Assembly: GCA_037176705.1 (NCBI GenBank)
Contig: CM073885.1
Coordinates: 149,324,579-149,388,578, forward strand
DNA: 64,000 bases
From: Molossus alvarezi
Lineage: Eukaryota > Chordata > Mammalia > Chiroptera > Molossidae
Direction: 5' to 3'
The position numbers were made by a program, and so were the translations under genes. The notes below the pieces were generated by a model. That model was given only the letters and a program-made list of their open reading frames with translations, did not search any database and had not been told where the DNA came from. Below are positions 54,817-64,000 of the stretch, piece by piece. Positions within the stretch are counted from its first letter, which is position 1. Every line of letters begins with the position of its first letter.

Positions 54817-56774
54817 TTGGATATTATTTGAAGAAGGTTGTCTATTGGAACACAGTTCTTTGAACAGAGAGCCACTAAACAGTCAATTGGACACTGCAAC
54901 CGTAGTAAGGTTTCCATTCTGCTCTTGAACTGACTGTTATTATATTATTCTGCACAGAAAGAACACCAGTCATGAACACTTTTGACTATGCCAGTGTATT
55001 CCCATAGGTGCTTCGGAGAAATAGTCTTGAAACAAGTGAATCCATGACCATTGTTCAAAGACTGACACTCCCTCTTTTAAATGGATCACTTTTTTGTTCT
55101 AATGGCTGGAATAAGGGGATTGAGTACTTGTCAGTTATCAAGAAATAGGCTGAATGTGTCACAGGGAATTAGAAAGATCGGTTCAGGAGGTTCCATTCTT
55201 GAACAAGGTACAATTCCAGCATTTCACAATGATGGAAAGCGAGTACTTTGAATTCTCTGGAGAAAACAGGTATCTACTCCTTATGTTTTTTGAGGAAATC
55301 GGTACAAACAGTGAAATGTATGATGGATCCAAGAATGACACTGATTCATTCGGTAACAACTTTAAAGAATGTGTGTAGAACTGAATAGGCTATCGATTTC
55401 CATGACCTGAACATTGCCCTAACCAATGTGTTTGATTTCTGCAGCCCAGCCTTTGTTGGATATCAAGATGACTCATAGGCACTTCCAGGAAAACAACACC
55501 TATGCAGGGCTAAAAGGTAGTATGTTGAAAGGCTGCCAAATCAACTAGTACAGGTTGACTTTCCTGGTCCCATAGGAAAGAAGGCAGACACCTGCATTTA
55601 CTTACAACACTGTTTAACACTCCAATGTAAAGTATGCCCTGCACACCGGGCATAGTTAGTGTGTAAGTAATTGAAATGGATAGCCAGGTCCACTGCACAA
55701 GTGCATTTTCTCTAGAACACTCCTCTTGTCCTAATTCACAGAGGTGTTCAATGTGAAAAACCCTTGGTTTTGTCAGTGTCTTCCAATTCATGGATTTACT
55801 CCTTGCATGGAGACAACCAATGTTTCAACTACATCACTTTAGATGTGTTCAGTCTCACTGCTTCAAGAATGCACATGTGTGACACCAGTAGTTATCAGTC
55901 TTTCCATTGATTCCGTCTTGGCCATACGTTGGTTCACTGTTCTGAGTAAGAATCATGTGAAACCAACTGCTACAGCAGAAACCAAGCTTTTTCCAAGGAT
56001 CGCCTTCAAAAATGGGCTTCAATACGATCCAATCTCTGAAACCATGAACAACGCAGAACACAAAAAGGGATAACTTTTGATTCTACACATAAGTGTGCTC
56101 TGTCCTAGTTGTTCTTTCCATGATATGACTGGATCTCCCTATAAAACGAGGAGAATGAATGTTAAAGTGTTCATGTTACTCAAGATCTGTGCATTAACTG
56201 AACCCAAATGGAAATATTCCTTCATTCCAACAGTTGTTTGACTAGAACATGTGTGTTCACACTTTCCCTGCAAAGGTACTTAACTTCCCAGGGAAAAACA
56301 TGCCACTGAGTTTATGTGGCCCCTGGCTCTCACAGAGTTTTGCCAAGAATTCAGTATATCCAAGACTGCACCAGCAAGTCTTGTGTCTCTTTGTGTGGAA
56401 CAAAAGAAACTTACCCTGAGAAGTTTAAGTGTGATTACACCTTTAGAAATGGACATTTCTTAAACACTTAACCAAAACAACATATGCTTTGAGGATCCTC
56501 ACGCTCTAGGCTTCATGGAAGCGACTTTTGTGCCACTGAAGTGAAGAGTTCTAACACAATTCATTTGGAATAGGTTTGGTTTGTATACACTCTCCTACAA
56601 ACAAAGTAGAGTGAAAAGTATGTCTAAGGACCTATCAAAAGACAGGTTGCCACATTCCCTTACATGAATACTTTCCACAACTCTACTAAGAACACCTAAT
56701 CTGAAAAACAGTACAACAGTGGTGGTTCCATTTCGTGTGAAGCGGGTATAGCCCTAGAATCTTTTTCTCAATAT
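54817..56774. repeat. Satellite unit 29
   Basis: Matches unit 27 including p1496-1497 TT and p1630G, with reference C at p1867 and a private p1579G (56395). Box at 56731-56747. Confidence 0.97.
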
Positions 56775-58732
56775 TTGGATATTATTTGAAGAAGGTTGTC
56801 TATTGGAACACAGTTCTTTGAACAGAGAGCCACTAAACAGTCAATTGGACACTGCAACCGTAGTAAGGTTTCCATTCTGCTCTTGAACTGACTGTTATTA
56901 TATTATTCTGCACAGAAAGAACACCAGTCATGAACACTTTTGACTATGCCAGTGTATTCCCATAGGTGCTTCGGAGAAATAGTCTTGAAACAAGTGAATC
57001 CATGACCATTGTTCAAAGACTGACACTCCCTCTTTTAAATGGATCACTTTTTTGTTCTAATGGCTGGAATAAGGGGATTGAGTACTTGTCAGTTATCAAG
57101 AAATAGGCTGAATGTGTCACAGGGAATTAGAAAGATTGGTTCAGGAGGTTCCATTCTTGAACAAGGTACAATTCCAGCATTTCACAATGATGGAAAGCGA
57201 GTACTTTGAATTCTCTGGAGAAAACAGGTATCTACTCCTTATGTTTTTTGAGGAAATCGGTACAAACAGTGAAATGTATGATGGATCCAAGAATGACACT
57301 GATTCATTCGGTAATAACTTTAAAGAATGTGTGTAGAACTGAATAGGCTATCGATTTCCATGACCTGAACATTGCCCTAACCAATGTGTTTGATTTCTGC
57401 AGCCCAGCCTTTGTTGGATATCAAGATGACTCATAGGCACTTCCAGGAAAACAACACCTATGCAGGGCTAAAAGGTAGTATGTTGAAAGGCTGCCAAATC
57501 AACTAGTACAGGTTGACTTTCCTGGTCCCATAGGAAAGAAGGCAGACACCTGCATTTACTTACAACACTGTTTAACACTCCAATGTAAAGTATGCCCTGC
57601 ACACCGGGCATAGTTAGTGTGTAAGTAATTGAAATGGATAGCCAGGTCCACTGCACAAGTGCATTTTCTCTAGAACACTCCTCTTGTCCTAATTCACAGA
57701 GGTGTTCAATGTGAAAAACCCTTGGTTTTGTCAGTGTCTTCCAATTCATGGATTTACTCCTTGCATGGAGACAACCAATGTTTCAACTACATCACTTTAG
57801 ATGTGTTCAGTCTCACTGCTTCAAGAATGCACATGTGTGACACCAGTAGTTATCAGTCTTTCCATTGATTCCGTCTTGGCCATACGTTGGTTCACTGTTC
57901 TGAGTAAGAATCATGTGAAACCAACTGCTACAGCAGAAACCAAGCTTTTTCCAAGGATCGCCTTCAAAAATGGGCTTCAATACGATCCAATCTCTGAAAC
58001 CATGAACAACGCAGAACACAAAAAGGGATAACTTTTGATTCTACACATAAGTGTGCTCTGTCCTAGTTGTTCTTTCCATGATATGACTGGATCTCCCTAT
58101 AAAACGAGGAGAATGAATGTTAAAGTGTTCATGTTACTCAAGATCTGTGCATTAACTGAACCCAAATGGAAATATTCCTTCATTCCAACAGTTGTTTGAC
58201 TAGAACATGTGTGTTCACACTTTCCCTGCAAAGGTACTTAACTTCCCAGGGAAAAACATGCCACTGAGTTTATGTGGCCCCTGGCTCTCACAGAGTTTTG
58301 CCAAGAATTCAGTATATCCAAGACTGCACCAGCAAGTCTTGTGTCTCTTTGTCTGGAACAAAAGAAACTTACCCTGAGAAGTTTAAGTGTGATTACACCT
58401 TTAGAAATGGACATTTCTTAAACACTTAACCAAAACAACATATGCTTTGAGGATCCTCACGCTCTAGGCTTCATGGAAGCGACTTTTGTGCCACTGAAGT
58501 GAAGAGTTCTAACACAATTCATTTGGAATAGGTTTGGTTTGTATACACTCTCCTACAAACAAAGTAGAGTGAAAAGTATGTCTAAGGACCTATCAAAAGA
58601 CAGGTTGCCACATTCCCTTACATGAATACTTTCCACAACTGTACTAAGAACACCTAATCTGAAAAACAGTACAACAGTGGTGGTTCCATTTCGTGTGAAG
58701 CGGGTATAGCCCTAGAATCTTTTTCTCAATAT
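56775..58732. repeat. Satellite unit 30
   Basis: Unit 27-like, with p363T (loss of a CpG) and p541T added; p1867G present. Box at 58689-58705. Confidence 0.97.
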
Positions 58733-60690
58733 TTGGATATTATTTGAAGAAGGTTGTCTATTGGAACACAGTTCTTTGAACAGAGAGCCACTAAACAGTC
58801 AATCGGACACTGCAACCGTAGTAAGGTTTCCATTCTGCTCTTGAACTGACTGTTATTATATTATTCTGCACAGAAAGAACACCAGTCATGAACACTTTTG
58901 ACTATGCCAGTGTATTCCCATAGGTGCTTCGGAGAAATAGTCTTGAAACAAGTGAATCCATGACCATTGTTCAAAGACTGACACTCCCTCTTTTAAATGG
59001 ATCACTTTTTTGTTCTAATGGCTGGAATAAGGGGATTGAGTACTTGTCAGTTATCAAGAAATAGGCTGAATGTGTCACAGGGAATTAGAAAGATTGGTTC
59101 AGGAGGTTCCATTCTTGAACAAGGTACAATTCCAGCATTTCACAATGATGGAAAGCGAGTACTTTGAATTCTCTGGAGAAAACAGGTATCTACTCCTTAT
59201 GTTTTTTGAGGAAATCGGTACAAACAGTGAAATGTATGATGGATCCAAGAATGACACTGATTCATTCGGTAATAACTTTAAAGAATGTGTGTAGAACTGA
59301 ATAGGCTATCGATTTCCATGACCTGAACATTGCCCTAACCAATGTGTTTGATTTCTGCAGCCCAGCCTTTGTTGGATATCAAGATGACTCATAGGCACTT
59401 CCAGGAAAACAACACCTATGCAGGGCTAAAAGGTAGTATGTTGAAAGGCTGCCAAATCAACTAGTACAGGTTGACTTTCCTGGTCCCATAGGAAAGAAGG
59501 CAGACACCTGCATTTACTTACAACACTGTTTAACACTCCAATGTAAAGTATGCCCTGCACACCGGGCATAGTTAGTGTGTAAGTAATTGAAATGGATAGC
59601 CAGGTCCACTGCACAAGTGCATTTTCTCTAGAACACTCCTCTTGTCCTAATTCACAGAGGTGTTCAATGTGAAAAACCCTTGGTTTTGTCAGTGTCTTCC
59701 AATTCATGGATTTACTCCTTGCATGGAGACAACCAATGTTTCAACTACATCACTTTAGATGTGTTCAGTCTCACTGCTTCAAGAATGCACATGTGTGACA
59801 CCAGTAGTTATCAGTCTTTCCATTGATTCCGTCTTGGCCATACGTTGGTTCACTGTTCTGAGTAAGAATCATGTGAAACCAACTGCTACAGCAGAAACCA
59901 AGCTTTTTCCAAGGATCGCCTTCAAAAATGGGCTTCAATACGATCCAATCTCTGAAACCATGAACAACGCAGAACACAAAAAGGGATAACTTTTGATTCT
60001 ACACATAAGTGTGCTCTGTCCTAGTTGTTCTTTCCATGATATGACTGGATCTCCCTATAAAACGAGGAGAATGAATGTTAAAGTGTTCATGTTACTCAAG
60101 ATCTGTGCATTAACTGAACCCAAATGGAAATATTCCTTCATTCCAACAGTTGTTTGACTAGAACATGTGTGTTCACACTTTCCCTGCAAAGGTACTTAAC
60201 TTCCCAGGGAAAAACATGCCACTGAGTTTATGTGGCCCCTGGCTCTCACAGAGTTTTGCCAAGAATTCAGTATATCCAAGACTGCACCAGCAAGTCTTGT
60301 GTCTCTTTGTCTGGAACAAAAGAAACTTACCCTGAGAAGTTTAAGTGTGATTACACCTTTAGAAATGGACATTTCTTAAACACTTAACCAAAACAACATA
60401 TGCTTTGAGGATCCTCACGCTCTAGGCTTCATGGAAGCGACTTTTGTGCCACTGAAGTGAAGAGTTCTAACACAATTCATTTGGAATAGGTTTGGTTTGT
60501 ATACACTCTCCTACAAACAAAGTAGAGTGAAAAGTATGTCTAAGGACCTATCAAAAGACAGGTTGCCACATTCCCTTACATGAATACTTTCCACAACTGT
60601 ACTAAGAACACCTAATCTGAAAAACAGTACAACAGTGGTGGTTCCATTTCGTGTGAAGCGGGTATAGCCCTAGAATCTTTTTCTCAATAT
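58733..60690. repeat. Satellite unit 31
   Basis: Unit 30 plus p72C (58804), otherwise identical by eye. Box at 60647-60663. Confidence 0.97.
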
Positions 60691-62648
60691 TTGGATATTA
60701 TTTGAAGAAGGTTGTCTATTGGAACACAGTTCTTTGAACAGAGAGCCACTAAACAGTCAATCGGACACTGCAACCGTAGTAAGGTTTCCATTCTGCTCTT
60801 GAACTGACTGTTATTATATTATTCTGCACAGAAAGAACACCAGTCATGAACACTTTTGACTATGCCAGTGTATTCCCATAGGTGCTTCGGAGAAATAGTC
60901 TTGAAACAAGTGAATCCATGACCATTGTTCAAAGACTGACACTCCCTCTTTTAAATGGATCACTTTTTTGTTCTAATGGCTGGAATAAGGGGATTGAGTA
61001 CTTGTCAGTTATCAAGAAATAGGCTGAATGTGTCACAGGGAATTAGAAAGATTGGTTCAGGAGGTTCCATTCTTGAACAAGGTACAATTCCAGCATTTCA
61101 CAATGATGGAAAGCGAGTACTTTGAATTCTCTGGAGAAAACAGGTATCTACTCCTTATGTTTTTTGAGGAAATCGGTACAAACAGTGAAATGTATGATGG
61201 ATCCAAGAATGACACTGATTCATTCGGTAATAACTTTAAAGAATGTGTGTAGAACTGAATAGGCTATCGATTTCCATGACCTGAACATTGCCCTAACCAA
61301 TGTGTTTGATTTCTGCAGCCCAGCCTTTGTTGGATATCAAGATGACTCATAGGCACTTCCAGGAAAACAACACATATGCAGGGCTAAAAGGTAGTATGTT
61401 GAAAGGCTGCCAAATCAACTAGTACAGGTTGACTTTCCTGGTCCCATAGGAAAGAAGGCAGACACCTGCATTTACTTACAACACTGTTTAACACTCCAAT
61501 GTAAAGTATGCCCTGCACACCGGGCATAGTTAGTGTGTAAGTAATTGAAATGGATAGCCAGGTCCACTGCACAAGTGCATTTTCTCTAGAACACTCCTCT
61601 TGTCCTAATTCACAGAGGTGTTCAATGTGAAAAACCCTTGGTTTTGTCAGTGTCTTCCAATTCATGGATTTACTCCTTGCATGGAGACAACCAATGTTTC
61701 AACTACATCACTTTAGATGTGTTCAGTCTCACTGCTTCAAGAATGCACATGTGTGACACCAGTAGTTATCAGTCTTTCCATTGATTCCGTCTTGGCCATA
61801 CGTTGGTTCACTGTTCTGAGTAAGAATCATGTGAAACCAACTGCTACAGCAGAAACCAAGCTTTTTCCAAGGATCGCCTTCCAAAATGGGCTTCAATACG
61901 ATCCAATCTGTGAAACCATGAACAACGCAGAACACAAAAAGGGATAACTTTTGATTCTACACATAAGTGTGCTCTGTCCTAGTTGTTCTTTCCATGATAT
62001 GACTGGATCTCCCTATAAAACGAGGAGAATGAATGTTAAAGTGTTCATGTTACTCAAGATCTGTGCATTAACTGAACCCAAATGGAAATATTCCTTCATT
62101 CCAACAGTTGTTTGACTAGAACATGTGTGTTCACACTTTCCCTGCAAAGGTACTTAACTTCCCAGGGAAAAACATGCCACTGAGTGAATGTGGCCCCTGG
62201 CTCTCACAGAGTTTTGCCAAGAATTCAGTATATCCAAGACTGCACCAGCAAGTCTTGTGTCTCTTTGTCTGGAACAAAAGAAACTTACCCTGAGAAGTTT
62301 AAGTGTGATTACACCTTTAGAAATGGACATTTCTTAAACACTTAACCAAAACAACATATGCTTTGAGGATCCTCACGCTCTAGGCTTCATGGAAGCGACT
62401 TTTGTGCCACTGAAGTGAAGAGTTCTAACACAATTCATTTGGAATAGGTTTGGTTTGTATACACTCTCCTACAAACAAAGTAGAGTGAAAAGTATGTCTA
62501 AGGACCTATCAAAAGACAGGTTGCCACATTCCCTTACATGAATACTTTCCACAACTCTACTAAGAACACCTAATCTGAAAAACAGTACAACAGTGGTGGT
62601 TCCATTTCGTGTGAAGCGGGTATAGCCCTAGAATCTTTTTCTCAATAT
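60691..62648. repeat. Satellite unit 32
   Basis: Carries p72C, p363T, p541T, reference A at p684, p1192C, p1208A, p1220G, reference GA at p1496-1497, and p1630G. It is a mosaic of unit 31-like and unit 28-like states. Box at 62605-62621. Confidence 0.97.
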
Positions 62649-64000
62649 TTGGATATTATTTGAAGAAGGTTGTCTATTGGAACACAGTTCTTTGAACAGA
62701 GAGCCACTAAACAGTCAATTGGACACTGCAACCGTAGTAAGGTTTCCATTCTGCTCTTGAACTGACTGTTATTATATTATTCTGCACAGAAAGAACACCA
62801 GTCATGAACACTTTTGACTATGCCAGTGTATTCCCATAGGTGCTTCGGAGAAATAGTCTTGAAACAAGTGAATCCATGACCATTGTTCAAAGACTGACAC
62901 TCCCTCTTTTAAATGGATCACTTTTTTGTTCTAATGGCTGGAATAAGGGGATTGAGTACTTGTCAGTTATCAAGAAATAGGCTGAATGTGTCACAGGGAA
63001 TTAGAAAGATTGGTTCAGGAGGTTCCATTCTTGAACAAGGTACAATTCCAGCATTTCACAATGATGGAAAGCGAGTACTTTGAATTCTCTGGAGAAAACA
63101 GGTATCTACTCCTTATGTTTTTTGAGGAAATCGGTACAAACAGTGAAATGTATGATGGATCCAAGAATGACACTGATTCATTCGGTAATAACTTTAAAGA
63201 ATGTGTGTAGAACTGAATAGGCTATCGATTTCCATGACCTGAACATTGCCCTAACCAATGTGTTTGATTTCTGCAGCCCAGCCTTTGTTGGATATCAAGA
63301 TGACTCATAGGCACTTCCAGGAAAACAACACCTATGCAGGGCTAAAAGGTAGTATGTTGAAAGGCTGCCAAATCAACTAGTACAGGTTGACTTTCCTGGT
63401 CCCATAGGAAAGAAGGCAGACACCTGCATTTACTTACAACACTGTTTAACACTCCAATGTAAAGTATGCCCTGCACACCGGGCATAGTTAGTGTGTAAGT
63501 AATTGAAATGGATAGCCAGGTCCACTGCACAAGTGCATTTTCTCTAGAACACTCCTCTTGTCCTAATTCACAGAGGTGTTCAATGTGAAAAACCCTTGGT
63601 TTTGTCAGTGTCTTCCAATTCATGGATTTACTCCTTGCATGGAGACAACCAATGTTTCAACTACATCACTTTAGATGTGTTCAGTCTCACTGCTTCAAGA
63701 ATGCACATGTGTGACACCAGTAGTTATCAGTCTTTCCATTGATTCCGTCTTGGCCATACGTTGGTTCACTGTTCTGAGTAAGAATCATGTGAAACCAACT
63801 GCTACAGCAGAAACCAAGCTTTTTCCAAGGATCGCCTTCCAAAATGGGCTTCAATACGATCCAATCTGTGAAACCATGAACAACGCAGAACACAAAAAGG
63901 GATAACTTTTGATTCTACACATAAGTGTGCTCTGTCCTAGTTGTTCTTTCCATGATATGACTGGATCTCCCTATAAAACGAGGAGAATGAATGTTAAAGT
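62649..64000. repeat. Satellite unit 33, cut by the window end
   Basis: First 1,352 bp of a unit, with p47A, p118C, p127T, p363T, p541T, p684C, p1192C, p1208A and p1220G. The CENP-B-like box position lies beyond the window. Confidence 0.97.

Larger units (their letters stand above)
48943..56774. repeat. Two-unit higher-order repeat, two copies (3,916-bp period)
   Basis: Units 26 and 28 share p636A, p1170A, p1192C and p1220G. Units 27 and 29 share p1496-1497 TT and p1630G and lack those four states. The pairs differ at p118/p127 (unit 26) and p1867 (unit 29) plus single private changes. Confidence 0.75.
1..64000. repeat. Tandem satellite array, 1,958-bp unit, 32 complete copies plus one partial
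   Basis: The same sequence recurs head to tail from the first to the last base, all in one orientation. The motif starting each unit as defined here (TTGGATATTATTTGAAG) recurs at 1, 1959, 3917 and so on every 1,958 bp; after the 1,950-bp unit 16 the same period resumes at 31321. The phase is arbitrary because neither array edge is visible. Units differ mainly by single-base changes shared among subsets of copies. Low CpG content and a CENP-B-box-like 17-mer in each unit point to a mammalian centromeric or pericentromeric satellite; that role is inferred. No family name is assigned. No interspersed element or gene interrupts the array, so nothing else lies in any stretch of the window. Confidence 0.98.

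Noticed and set aside
1..64000. A macrosatellite carrying a multicopy gene
   Set aside because: No unit contains an open frame longer than about 93 codons, and no splice-linked exon set or recognisable protein was seen. The unit is AT-rich, unlike the GC-rich gene-bearing macrosatellites I know.
1..64000. CRISPR array or prokaryotic repeat region
   Set aside because: There are no short direct repeats with unique spacers; the repeat is a continuous 1,958-bp unit in CpG-depleted DNA.

Overview
The whole 64 kb window is one uninterrupted head-to-tail tandem array of a 1,958-bp unit: 32 complete copies and a truncated 33rd. Unit starts are regular at every 1,958 bp; only unit 16 (29371-31320) differs in length, at 1,950 bp. 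Units differ from each other at roughly 0-1% of positions by eye. I see no gene, RNA gene, transposon, CRISPR array or unique flanking sequence, and neither edge of the array lies in the window. The short open frames recur because the unit recurs, and their variable positions show no coding constraint.

The sequence suggests a vertebrate, most likely a mammal. The unit is AT-rich (about 40% GC by eye) and strongly CpG-depleted (about 18 CpG per unit counted by eye, against roughly 78 expected at that GC). Every complete unit also carries, at unit position (p) 1915-1931, the 17-mer TTTCGTGTGAAGCGGGT. This matches all nine core bases of the mammalian CENP-B box (NTTCGNNNNANNCGGGN) and 14 of 17 positions of the full consensus. 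It is identical in all 32 units that reach it. The best reading is a long-unit (about 2 kb) satellite, plausibly centromeric or pericentromeric. I do not recognise it as a named satellite family and cannot name the species.

Layout, with variants given as unit position (p) relative to unit 1. Units 1-15 (1-29370) are nearly homogeneous, with a few mosaic variants (p218, p684, p1354, p1530-1531, p1816, p1953). Unit 16 (29371-31320) is the most divergent copy, has two deletions, and sits where the array changes character. Units 17-19 (31321-37194) are transitional. Units 20-25 (37195-48942) form two copies of a three-unit higher-order repeat of 5,874 bp. Unit 26 (48943-50900) looks chimeric. Units 26-29 (48943-56774) form two copies of a two-unit higher-order repeat of 3,916 bp. 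Units 30-33 (56775-64000) are a further derived group sharing p363T and p541T. This is the expected signature of unequal crossover, gene conversion and local amplification.

Other structures in each unit are three short inverted repeats clustered at p743-889, an 8-bp-stem inverted repeat at p1447-1480, a 12-bp perfect palindrome at p1674-1685 and a TATA-like string at p1324-1330. To convert, window position = unit start + p - 1; unit 16 is shifted by its deletions.
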